The notes under the pieces were generated by a model that did no database searches, had not been told where the DNA came from, and saw nothing but the letters and a program-made list of their open reading frames with translations. 7,110 bases of DNA from Candidatus Parcubacteria bacterium (GTDB taxonomy: Bacteria > Patescibacteriota > Minisyncoccia > Phycocordibacterales > GCA-2747955): the NCBI GenBank assembly GCA_027039745.1, contig JALUMP010000138.1, forward strand, positions 1 through 7,110. The letters run 5' to 3'. Positions 1-6,906 of the stretch are shown here, piece after piece; the first letter of the stretch is position 1; every line of letters begins with the position of its first letter. The translations under genes and the position numbers were made by a program.

Positions 1-1052
1 CTTTCATTTAATTCCATTGTTTTTTTTACGGATTTTATATTTAATAAAGTATTGTCCATTTCATGCTTTAATGTAGCACACTTTTTAAATAGATCGAAAA
101 CCTCTTCTATTGAATATTTTAATGAAAAAAATGTTCCTGAATTTAAAGCATTTAATATGTTTTTTGATGTTTCATTTGATATTCCATTGTCCATTAAAAT
201 ATTAATAAAGCCATTTTCATCTGCTACTTTTGCTATTTTCTCTTTTGATTTCAAAATAGAGTTATATTTTGTTGTAATAAAAAAAGGCATCTCTGTAATA
301 AAAAAATCTTTGAGTTTAACAGTTTCTCCATCATAATTTGTTTTTAATTCAGAATATTTATTTTCTAAATCTTCTAAATCATCTACGATTAAATACAATT
401 TACTTTCAAGCAATGAAATGGTCTTTTCTTTTGAATAAATTTTAGATCTTAATTTTACTTTTAATTCAACATTCAAATCAATAAATTCTTGCATTTCTAA
501 TATCTTATTTTCATCATATACTAGTTCTTTTAATTCTTGATTATCCTCACTGCTGAGAAGTTTCTTTTTTGCTGCACTTAAATCCTTTTTCATATTAAAT
601 AGAATATCCAATTTAAATATTCTAGCAAAAAATGATTCTTGCAAAAATGATGACATAGTTAAAATATTTTTATCTGCTTCCCCATCATAAAATAGAATAT
701 CAACAACTTCACTTGGAAACCTTTCCTCTATAAAATCTAATGCATCACCACTTTCTAATTTCTCATTTTCATAGATAACAGATATTGTAATATACCCGGT
801 TTTTCTTTCTATTTTTTTTAAAACAGAAAAATCATTCATTTCAATAAAAATACTTCCTTTAGATGCTTTGTTGTTTACTATTTCATCAGATGTTATATTT
901 AAATCTGTTAATGCAAATTTCAGTGCATTAATAAAACTTGTTTTACCTTGTCCATTTATTCCGTAAATGAAATTCTTCTTTTCAAATTGAATTACATTCA
1001 TTCCCTCATATGCAAATAGATCTGTAATTATTACCTTATTTATCAAAATCAT
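1..1052 (-). CDS. dndD: DndD-type ATPase of DNA phosphorothioation, N-terminal part (3' end beyond left edge)
   Basis: Open reading frame of 350 codons with no stop, running off the left edge. Seen: an SMC/RecN-like N-terminus with a Walker A motif GINGQGKT at residues 31-38, a short motif LFYDGEAD at about 120-127 that matches the FFDGE-type motif of DndD proteins, then charged Lys/Glu-rich helical sequence from about 155 to the edge that looks like coiled coil. Signature and Walker B motifs should lie in the unseen C-terminal half. Known of the family: DndD is an ATPase acting with DndC and DndE in inserting sulfur into the DNA backbone. The ATG at 1052 overlaps the end of dndC by 17 bases, but GAGGAG lies only one base before it; a TTG at 1046 in the same frame lies seven bases from that site and may be the real start. 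Pairing with dndC supports the name; a generic AAA_23/RecF-like ATPase is the alternative. Confidence 0.82.
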   Translation of the reverse strand, partial: MILINKVIITDLFAYEGMNVIQFEKKNFIYGINGQGKTSFINALKFALTDLNITSDEIVNNKASKGSIFIEMNDFSVLKKIERKTGYITISVIYENEKLESGDALDFIEERFPSEVVDILFYDGEADKNILTMSSFLQESFFARIFKLDILFNMKKDLSAAKKKLLSSEDNQELKELVYDENKILEMQEFIDLNVELKVKLRSKIYSKEKTISLLESKLYLIVDDLEDLENKYSELKTNYDGETVKLKDFFITEMPFFITTKYNSILKSKEKIAKVADENGFINILMDNGISNETSKNILNALNSGTFFSLKYSIEEVFDLFKKCATLKHEMDNTLLNIKSVKKTMELNE

Positions 1053-2295
1053 TCTCCTCTTTGTTTGTAATGTTATTTATGACATTCACTAAGTCTTCTA
1101 CAATACCATATCTATTTCCATTCTTTTTTCTTTCTTTTTCCAATTGATAAATAAAATTAAATTCATCAGAACAATCCATATCTTTATTTTCTCGTATTTG
1201 ATAGTTTAATAATCTTCCTTGTGCTTGTGCTCTTTTTATTGCCGTGTTTTTTAAATCACCATCCATATTCCAAAAATTTTGGATTGAAATTAATTCATCA
1301 TCCCCAATAAGTGTTGAACCAGTAGCTTTTTCAGCTTGGAACAAATCATTTAAAAATTCTATTCTTGCTTCAATGGTATATGGTCCAAAACCTTTCACTC
1401 CATTTCTTTTTCGATTTACCCTTTTCCCGCTCTCTGGCTCTCTATATCTTTTTAATTTTTCTCTTAATGCTATAAGATTTTCAAGACCTTTTTCATCACT
1501 ATTTTTAAACATTCCTTCCATTGACTCATCTTTATTTACAACTGTGCATACCCAGCATCCAAATCTTGTTTTCCCACAACTTGAATCTGATGGATGTATA
1601 GCAATGTTACAATCTGCTTCCGAAGAACCTTTGTCGTACAGTTTCATCATTTTTTTATTATTACCCCAATCTGGATTAAAAGATGTTAAAAAAGTCCAAA
1701 CATCTTCATTACTCCAATCTACAATCGGAGAATATACATAAGCATCTTTAATTGAATCATGTAAAGAAACATTAAAATAATTTAGCTCTCTCTTTTCAAT
1801 ACTTGCTTTTCTATTTGATGATTCTGATTTTCTTACACCCAACATCATTACAACAGAACCATGTTTTTTTACCAATGATTCTATATATGAAGTGGTTGGT
1901 CTAATCTTCATTCTATCAGTACACCATCTAAAACTTTGAGTAGGAGAAGGATACCCTCTTCCTATAATCTTTGACCAAAATGTATCGTTAGCTAATGGGG
2001 TAATAATTTTAGTGTATACATCATAATCATTTTTATTAATCCATTCATTAAGTTTTTCAATAGTTTCATTCACATAATCTTCTACAATAGGCATTTCAAC
2101 ACGAGTATCTGATGTAACTATATAAACAGGTTTATTAGCTTCTCCTCTTTTTTTAAGATTAACATATGCTGATAAAGCTAAATGTAATACCGTCGAAGAA
2201 TCTTTTCCTCCTGATAATGTAATGACCCAAGGTCTATCATCTAGCTTATAAAAATCTTCAAATTTTTTAATTTCTTCTTGTGGATTTTTTGCCAT
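1036..2295 (-). CDS. dndC: DndC-type sulfurtransferase / ATP pyrophosphatase of DNA phosphorothioation
   Basis: PAPS-reductase-like PP-loop enzyme. In numbering from the ATG at 2295 (419 residues), the PP-loop SGGKDSS is at 28-34, RWCTDRMK at 124-131, GVRKSESS at 153-160, and PIVDWSNEDVW at 190-200. A four-cysteine set C229, C240, C247, C250 (C-x10-C-x6-C-x2-C, including RFGCWVC) follows, then GPYTIEAR at 304-311. The RFGCWxC block and cysteine spacing are hallmarks of DndC, where they hold a [4Fe-4S] cluster; PAPS reductases of assimilation lack this arrangement. The protein activates a site with ATP for sulfur transfer to DNA. Start: the frame opens at a TTG at 2304, but TAAAGG (2305-2310) abuts that TTG and lies nine bases before the ATG at 2295, so I prefer the ATG. 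It is the first gene of its unit, overlaps dndD, and has no dndB upstream. It looks shorter than the roughly 480-550 residues I recall for classical DndC. Confidence 0.92.
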   Translation of the reverse strand: MAKNPQEEIKKFEDFYKLDDRPWVITLSGGKDSSTVLHLALSAYVNLKKRGEANKPVYIVTSDTRVEMPIVEDYVNETIEKLNEWINKNDYDVYTKIITPLANDTFWSKIIGRGYPSPTQSFRWCTDRMKIRPTTSYIESLVKKHGSVVMMLGVRKSESSNRKASIEKRELNYFNVSLHDSIKDAYVYSPIVDWSNEDVWTFLTSFNPDWGNNKKMMKLYDKGSSEADCNIAIHPSDSSCGKTRFGCWVCTVVNKDESMEGMFKNSDEKGLENLIALREKLKRYREPESGKRVNRKRNGVKGFGPYTIEARIEFLNDLFQAEKATGSTLIGDDELISIQNFWNMDGDLKNTAIKRAQAQGRLLNYQIRENKDMDCSDEFNFIYQLEKERKKNGNRYGIVEDLVNVINNITNKEENDFDK

Positions 2296-2304
2296 TTTTA
2301 ACAA

Positions 2305-2310
2305 CCTTTA
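2305..2310 (-). promoter_or_regulatory. Ribosome binding site deciding the dndC start
   Basis: The minus strand reads TAAAGG. It directly abuts the upstream TTG codon (2304) and lies nine bases from the ATG at 2295, so it favours the ATG and a 419-residue DndC. Confidence 0.55.
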
Positions 2311-2330
2311 ATACTTTCTTTTTATTATAT

Positions 2331-2336
2331 ATTATA
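2331..2336 (-). promoter_or_regulatory. Probable -10 box of the dndCD promoter
   Basis: The minus strand reads TATAAT here, 35 bases upstream of the preferred dndC ATG, within a strongly A/T-rich stretch (about 2320-2390). A second TATAAT lies at 2324-2329. No TTGACA-like -35 box is seen, which is normal for Campylobacterota sigma-70 promoters. In such AT-rich DNA a TATAAT can occur by chance, so support comes mainly from its position in front of the first gene of a new unit. Confidence 0.5.
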
Positions 2337-2392
2337 CTATATTTAATATATATATTTTATTAAAATAAAAAAGATTTGTTATTTTTTATATT

Positions 2393-2462
2393 TTTGTAGA
2401 GGAAAGCAATTTTTGATTTTTACAAGAAAGTAAGTTGTTTCTACAAAAGAATCTTTGTAGAG
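2393..2462. repeat. Three TTTGTAGA-type repeats (two direct, one inverted) upstream of dndC
   Basis: TTTGTAGAG occurs at 2393-2401 and again at 2454-2462, and its inverse TCTACAAA occurs at 2440-2447. The inverted and second direct copies form an 8-bp dyad with a 6-base gap (2440-2461). They lie between the pilin terminator-like hairpin and the dndC promoter. A regulator operator is possible, as is a second RNA hairpin in the pilin 3' region. At this A/T content, 8- to 9-mers recurring within 70 bases are suggestive but not proof. Confidence 0.5.
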
Positions 2463-2487
2463 TACCAAAGAGAAAGTCTCTTTGGTA
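2463..2487 (-). terminator. Hairpin after the pilin gene, probable terminator or 3' stabiliser
   Basis: A perfect 11-bp inverted repeat (TACCAAAGAGA / TCTCTTTGGTA) with a three-base loop begins eight bases after the stop codon of the downstream prepilin gene. No run of U follows the stem on the minus strand, so it is not a textbook intrinsic terminator. It could still end transcription inefficiently or protect the 3' end of an abundant pilin mRNA. Confidence 0.6.
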
Positions 2488-2495
2488 TTAATAAG

Positions 2496-3095
2496 TTAAA
2501 GTTCTAATGAAACATTTACAGTTTTTGTTTTTGTTGCATCAGGCCAGTCTTTGTCATCAGGGTATATTCTAAAATTACCAGAGCGTGCATCTATTTTACC
2601 ATCTGAAAGTTTATCCCAAGCAATAGCATAATCAGTTGGAACACCTGTTATATATAATTTGTTTTTATACCCATCAGAAGAACTTGCTAAAAAATATAAA
2701 TATGCTGTAGCTTTATTTGTAACATATTTTCCTTTGATAATATATTGACCACCATTAGTTCCATTTACATTTCCTGTTGGATACTCTAAACCAATTGCTT
2801 TCAATTTATCTTGTACTGTTACAGTTGAAGACAAATTAATATTGTCACAACGACCATCTTCACTCGCACCTGTTCCACCATTATCTTTGCTGTCTCCAAG
2901 AATTGCACCTGTTCTATCCTCATATGAATCCGCCGTGGCTTGCCATTCTTTAACCCAAGTGTTATAGATTTTCTTTTGATCTGCACTTTTAATCAGATTT
3001 TTGCCTTTCATTACTCCACTTATAATTAATCCAATAACAATTAATACTATCACTAACTCAACTATGGTAAAACCATTTCTTTTTGTTCTTTTCAT
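2496..3095 (-). CDS. Type IV prepilin / pseudopilin, candidate major pilin
   Basis: A 199-residue protein with a class III signal: short basic leader MKRTKRNG, predicted prepilin peptidase cut after G8, mature F9 with E13 at position +5, and a hydrophobic stretch to about residue 27 (FTIVELVIVLIVIGLI). The rest is a polar globular head with one cysteine (C83), so no internal disulfide. The segment VPTDYAIAWDKLSDGK at 152-167, followed by RSGNFR, resembles the conserved C-terminal block of many pilin-like proteins (a D-rich loop near a subunit contact). AAGGA lies six bases before the ATG. It is the last gene after the ATPase and platform genes and is followed by a strong hairpin, as would suit a highly expressed major subunit such as MshA. 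That role is inference; a minor pseudopilin (GspG/H-like) is possible. Confidence 0.88.
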   Translation of the reverse strand: MKRTKRNGFTIVELVIVLIVIGLIISGVMKGKNLIKSADQKKIYNTWVKEWQATADSYEDRTGAILGDSKDNGGTGASEDGRCDNINLSSTVTVQDKLKAIGLEYPTGNVNGTNGGQYIIKGKYVTNKATAYLYFLASSSDGYKNKLYITGVPTDYAIAWDKLSDGKIDARSGNFRIYPDDKDWPDATKTKTVNVSLEL

Positions 3096-3143
3096 TTTAT
3101 TTCCTTTTTTTATTTATTACATAATAACACATAAAACATTAAA

Positions 3144-3149
3144 ATTATA
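3144..3149 (-). promoter_or_regulatory. Possible -10 box for the pilin gene
   Basis: The minus strand reads TATAAT, 49 bases upstream of the pilin ATG, in the 60-base gap after the platform gene. A separate promoter would allow more pilin than assembly protein. Weak evidence, as the gap is nearly all A/T. Confidence 0.3.
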
Positions 3150-3155
3150 TTAATT

Positions 3156-4364
3156 TTATCCAACCTTTGAAACTAAATCATACATTGGATTCATTAATGC
3201 CATTACTACTAATGCCATAAATCCTCCTACAAATATAATTAATGTCGGTTCAATTATTTTTCCAATATTATTTGCAAAATAATCAACTCTTTGATAATAG
3301 TGAGATGATATTGTTTCAAATTGCTTATCTAATGCTCCTGTTTCTAATCCAACTGTTATCATCCTAATAGTAAATGATGAGAACAAATTTATATCTAAAA
3401 AACTTTCATCAATTCTTTTTCCTTTGGCTACATTTTCTGCAATTTTTTTTAATCCTTCCTTGTAAATTTTATTTTTAATATTTGCAGATAATGATTCAAT
3501 TGCTGTATTAATAGGAAGCCCACTAGATATCGCCAAATTCATATACTCTCCAATAAAAGCTGTGTTAAAATCAGAAATTACTGACTTTATTATTGGAATT
3601 TTTAATATACAAAAATCAATATAATATTGAAATTTAACACTTTGTCTTCTTGCCACAATAAATATTGTTATGAAGGCTATACCAATAAAAGACATGTCAT
3701 ATATGTATTCATTAATAAAGCTAGAGGCACTTATCATAAATAAAGTAAGTGGTGGCAATTCTACATCCATTGTCTTAAATAAACTTGTCATTTGTGGTAA
3801 CACATATAACATCCAAGTCAACATAGCAGCAAAGACAACTATCATTGAGATTATTGGATAAATTAATGCACTTTTTACCTTTTTTTTTAATTCTCTTATT
3901 TTTTTTAAAAAGTTTGAAGATCTTTCAAGTGTAAAATCCAATTTCCCTGACTCTTCACCTACCTCAATTAAAGTTAAGACAATTTGTCCTACTACTTTTT
4001 CATATTTCTTTAATGATTGTGAAAAAGATTTTCCCCTGTTTATAGAATTTGACAAATGCAGAATAAGTTCTTTAAATGCTTTGTTTTTTGTTTCTTTTGA
4101 AAGGTCATTTAGTGTTGATAGCAATGGAAGACCAGTTTTCACAATTAAATGCAGATTATCTAATAATTCTATAATATCATCAGGTTTTGGATTTTTTTTA
4201 AAAATTTCTAATAAAAATGATAACTGATCTGGCAACTCTTTGTAATTTATTAGTATAAAATTATTATTTTCACAATATGATTCTAGGTCTTCTATATCGA
4301 ATGAAGAAACAAAAGAATATGAATTTACACCCTCTTTTGATAATGTTTTTATAAAATATAACAT
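3156..4364 (-). CDS. Inner-membrane platform protein of a type IV pilus / type II secretion machine (GspF/PilC/MshG family)
   Basis: A 402-residue protein of the usual family length. It has two repeated cytoplasmic T2SSF domains, about 65-165 and 268-370. Each carries the family's G-x-x-(S/T)-G turn: VGEESGKLD at 135-143 and VGLETGALD at 338-346. Three hydrophobic segments are visible at about 167-190, 222-238 and 371-392, giving the expected topology with the bulk in the cytoplasm. The N-terminal roughly 45 residues resemble the small leading domain of GspF-type proteins. It anchors the assembly ATPase to the inner membrane and is thought to turn or lift subunits into the growing filament. 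Its ATG shares one base with the stop codon of the ATPase gene (TAATG), pointing to coupled translation and fixed stoichiometry. Position after the ATPase matches mshE-mshG and gspE-gspF order; sequence alone does not tell which system. Confidence 0.93.
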   Translation of the reverse strand: MLYFIKTLSKEGVNSYSFVSSFDIEDLESYCENNNFILINYKELPDQLSFLLEIFKKNPKPDDIIELLDNLHLIVKTGLPLLSTLNDLSKETKNKAFKELILHLSNSINRGKSFSQSLKKYEKVVGQIVLTLIEVGEESGKLDFTLERSSNFLKKIRELKKKVKSALIYPIISMIVVFAAMLTWMLYVLPQMTSLFKTMDVELPPLTLFMISASSFINEYIYDMSFIGIAFITIFIVARRQSVKFQYYIDFCILKIPIIKSVISDFNTAFIGEYMNLAISSGLPINTAIESLSANIKNKIYKEGLKKIAENVAKGKRIDESFLDINLFSSFTIRMITVGLETGALDKQFETISSHYYQRVDYFANNIGKIIEPTLIIFVGGFMALVVMALMNPMYDLVSKVG

Positions 4365-6025
4365 TAATTTATTACTCTATTTATTTCTTTAAAAGATGTT
4401 TTTCCTTGTAAGACTTTAATGTTTCCATCATCTTTCATAAATAACATCCCTTTTCTTTTTGCCACTTCTTGCATTTCTAATACACTTTTTTGTTGAATAA
4501 TTAAATTTTGCATCTCCGTATCTAATTCAAAAATTTCTGTAATAACTTCTCTGCCTAAATATCCCGTATCATTACATTTTTTACAGCCTACTGGTTCATA
4601 TACAAAACCTTCCCAATGCTTTTTAAATAATTCATAACTATTAATTCTCTCTTTTATCTCACTTTCTAGCATTTCAGATTTTCTTCTACAATGCGGACAT
4701 AATTTTCTAATCAATCTTTGAGATATGATTGCAACTAAACCTGATGCTATTAAATATGGAGGAACATTTAAATCTTCTAATCTTGGTATAGTACCAATTG
4801 CACTATTTGTATGAAGAGTAGATAAAACCAAATGTCCTGTTATTGAAGCTCTTATCGCCAATTCTGCTGTCTCAGCATCTCTAATTTCCCCTACAAGTAG
4901 AACATCTGGATCTTGTCTCATAAATGATTTTATTGCAGCATTAAATGTATATCCTGCTTTTTCATTTAATTGTGTTTGTTTAATAAAACTAAATTTATAC
5001 TCAATTGGATCCTCAATGGTCATGACATTTTTCTCTAAAGAATTTATTTTTCGCAATGCTGAATAGAGAGTTGTCGTCTTTCCCGAACCAGTTGGTCCAA
5101 CAACTAAAACAACACCATTTGGTTTAGCAAAGTTCTTTTCAACTTTTAAAATATTTTCTTTTGTCATCCCTAGTTTTTCTAAACTAAATAATGATGAAGT
5201 TTTTCCCAACACTCTCATGACTATATTTTCACCAAAATTAGTTGGAATAGTTGATACTCTTAAACTCACTTCTTCATTTAAAAAAATATGAGAAAAAGAA
5301 CCATCTTGCGGTCTTCTTTGTTCTGCAAGATCTAAATCACTTAAAATTTTAAGTCGAGAAGAAATTTCTTGATGAATAGATGATGGTAAAGCAAAAGAAT
5401 GTTTTAATACCCCATCTATACGATAAAAAATATGTGTAGAATCCTTTTCTGGTGAAATGTGAATATCTGTCGCATTATTTTTCATGGCTTGGTTAATTAG
5501 ATTATCAACAAGAGTAGGGATATCTATTTTTTTTCTTTTCTCTTCATCTCTCATATCTTCTATTACTTTTGAAATTTTAGAAGAAATGTTATTTTTTAAA
5601 TCGTAATAAAAGACATCACAATATTTAGATATTGTTTTTTTATCAGATACAACAATTTTAATGTTTTTCTGAGATGCTTTTTTAAGATAGTCATTAACCA
5701 TTATGTCATTAACTTCCTCCATTGCAACAGTTAAGGAATCATCATCTATATATAATGGTAATATACTTTTTTGATAAGAAAATTCATAAGGAACTATTTC
5801 TAATGCTTCCTTATCAGGAACAACAATAGATAAATCAATATACTCTAAATTATGTTGTTTAGCTACTGCCGCTGCTATTTCATCTGATGTTATAAAATCT
5901 AAATCTTGAAGAATTTCACCAAGAAACTTATCACTTGATTTTTGAACGGACAAAGCAACTTTAATTTGTTCCTCTGTGATAAAACCACATTCTTTTAAAA
6001 CTTGTCCAATTGGTTTATTATTCAT
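4364..6025 (-). CDS. Pilus assembly / secretion ATPase with N-terminal MshEN domain (GspE/PilB/MshE family)
   Basis: A 553-residue hexameric motor ATPase that drives polymerisation of pilin subunits from the cytoplasmic face. Domains in order: MshEN domain (about 1-145), then the N2/C catalytic core. Motifs: Walker A GPTGSGKT at 310-317, Asp box TIEDPIEY at 336-343, Walker B with VGEIRD at 378-383, His box TGHLVLSTLHTN at 396-407. A zinc-binding tetracysteine set follows (C443, C446, C481, C484), typical of extension ATPases rather than PilT-type retraction motors. The MshEN region shows two 24-residue motifs (5-28 and 34-57) with the 5-residue spacer expected of c-di-GMP-binding domains, but the first residue of each is P or F rather than R, and D43 stands where Gly is expected. 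A strong AAGGAG lies five bases before the ATG. It is coupled to the following platform gene by a one-base overlap. Confidence 0.96.
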   Translation of the reverse strand: MNNKPIGQVLKECGFITEEQIKVALSVQKSSDKFLGEILQDLDFITSDEIAAAVAKQHNLEYIDLSIVVPDKEALEIVPYEFSYQKSILPLYIDDDSLTVAMEEVNDIMVNDYLKKASQKNIKIVVSDKKTISKYCDVFYYDLKNNISSKISKVIEDMRDEEKRKKIDIPTLVDNLINQAMKNNATDIHISPEKDSTHIFYRIDGVLKHSFALPSSIHQEISSRLKILSDLDLAEQRRPQDGSFSHIFLNEEVSLRVSTIPTNFGENIVMRVLGKTSSLFSLEKLGMTKENILKVEKNFAKPNGVVLVVGPTGSGKTTTLYSALRKINSLEKNVMTIEDPIEYKFSFIKQTQLNEKAGYTFNAAIKSFMRQDPDVLLVGEIRDAETAELAIRASITGHLVLSTLHTNSAIGTIPRLEDLNVPPYLIASGLVAIISQRLIRKLCPHCRRKSEMLESEIKERINSYELFKKHWEGFVYEPVGCKKCNDTGYLGREVITEIFELDTEMQNLIIQQKSVLEMQEVAKRKGMLFMKDDGNIKVLQGKTSFKEINRVIN

Positions 6026-6050
6026 GTTTTCTCCTTCTATATATTTTTAT

Positions 6051-6056
6051 ATTATA
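6051..6056 (-). promoter_or_regulatory. Possible internal -10 box upstream of the assembly ATPase gene
   Basis: The minus strand reads TATAAT, preceded by eight consecutive T (6058-6065) and lying 25 bases from the ATPase ATG. A T-tract in front of a TATAAT without a -35 box is the usual Campylobacterota promoter form. The short leader makes it plausible but unproven as an internal promoter. Confidence 0.35.
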
Positions 6057-6090
6057 GAAAAAAAATACTTAATAACAGATAAAATTTTAA

Positions 6091-6906
6091 CTAAATATCA
6101 TTTACTGTGATTGCAAATCTCTTAGTTGATTTAAAATCATCAGCAGAAACAGTACAACTTACTTTTACTACACCAGGCTTACTTTTTTGATTTGAATGAA
6201 TCACCTTTCCATCTGAATATGAAAATTTATTGTCACTAAAAGAACATGAAACTGATGGTGTTGAAAAATTTCCATCTATTACGATATTTGCGTTATAATA
6301 AGGTGAATTATCAACAGTTGTACTTGGTAAAGAAGTATTTACTATTCTTAGCTTATTTAAAGAACACATAGCAGCATTTTGAGCCTCACTTAATGTAATA
6401 TATGAAGCTTGATCATCATAAGGTTCAATTCTATTTACATTGCTCGTGTCATCATCTATACTTATTCCTTGTTTTTCTAATGTTATGGTATTGTTTATAA
6501 ATTTTGTTTGCATATTATTATTTGCAGATGCCGAAACTATTGCAACTAAAACATTTTTAATGACCCTATTTTGTGAATATCCTTTTGATATAATACTAAA
6601 ATTTGTTGATTTTAAAGAACATATGCTTTTATTTAAAAAAGTATTATCAAATGCATATAATAATTTTTTTCCGCTTCCGAGAGATGAAGAAAAATTTTGT
6701 TCAAAATATGCTTTTGATGGTAGCATCTCTGTATTCTCTATATAACCTAAAATGTTTTTTTTAGAAATTATAGTATCATTTTTTGACTTTGTTATTTCAT
6801 AATGTTTTTTCATTGCTGAAGCCATTTTTGTTCCTACATTTGCAAGAAGACCCATAATAATTAAAACAATAGCTAGCTCAACTAATGCAAATCCACTTTT
6901 TTTCAT
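6091..6906 (-). CDS. Large prepilin-like protein with four cysteines
   Basis: Class III signal: a very short leader ending KKSG, cut before F, then FALVELAIVLIIMGLL. Counting from the upstream ATG at 6909 the protein has 272 residues; that ATG is only three bases from AAGGA, whereas the next ATG (6906) is six bases away, so I prefer 6906 (271 residues). In the longer numbering cysteines lie at 97, 182, 222 and 252. A block ending DDQASYITLSEAQ (165-177) resembles the D-D-x-x-x-(Y/W)-(V/I)-T-L segment seen in some large bacterial pilin-like proteins. The last about 80 residues look rich in beta strand, with VSC repeated at 220-222 and 250-252, perhaps an Ig-like domain. It sits between the TPR gene and the ATPase gene and is probably a minor or tip pilin, possibly adhesive; that role is inference. 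Confidence 0.82.
   Translation of the reverse strand: MKKSGFALVELAIVLIIMGLLANVGTKMASAMKKHYEITKSKNDTIISKKNILGYIENTEMLPSKAYFEQNFSSSLGSGKKLLYAFDNTFLNKSICSLKSTNFSIISKGYSQNRVIKNVLVAIVSASANNNMQTKFINNTITLEKQGISIDDDTSNVNRIEPYDDQASYITLSEAQNAAMCSLNKLRIVNTSLPSTTVDNSPYYNANIVIDGNFSTPSVSCSFSDNKFSYSDGKVIHSNQKSKPGVVKVSCTVSADDFKSTKRFAITVNDI

Noticed and set aside
52..336. Plus-strand open frame of 94 codons
   Set aside because: It lies antisense inside the dndD coding region, has no clear ribosome binding site and its hydrophobic low-complexity product looks like a shadow of the AT-rich minus-strand gene.
1244..1741. Plus-strand open frame of 165 codons
   Set aside because: It is entirely antisense to dndC, whose motifs are unmistakable; the product is Ser/Phe/Leu-rich, as expected from reverse reading of a Lys/Glu/Asn-rich gene.
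1036..2295. Assimilatory PAPS/APS reductase (cysH) instead of dndC
   Set aside because: The C-x10-C-x6-C-x2-C cluster with RFGCWVC, the GPYTIEAR segment and the overlapping SMC-like ATPase gene fit DndC and not CysH.
2393..2487. Remnant of a CRISPR array or Cas12a-type repeat (TTTCTAC...GTAGA)
   Set aside because: The repeat units are only 8-9 bases, one copy is inverted and there are no regular spacers, so this is not a CRISPR array.
3670..3861. Plus-strand open frame of 63 codons
   Set aside because: Antisense to the platform protein gene across its membrane segments; no recognisable feature.
4364..6025. PilT-type retraction ATPase
   Set aside because: The protein has an N-terminal MshEN domain, a tetracysteine zinc site and a length of 553 residues, all typical of extension or secretion ATPases; PilT is about 350 residues and lacks these.
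6440..6745. Plus-strand open frame of 101 codons
   Set aside because: Antisense to the large prepilin gene; hydrophobic stretch arises from the opposite strand's coding pattern.
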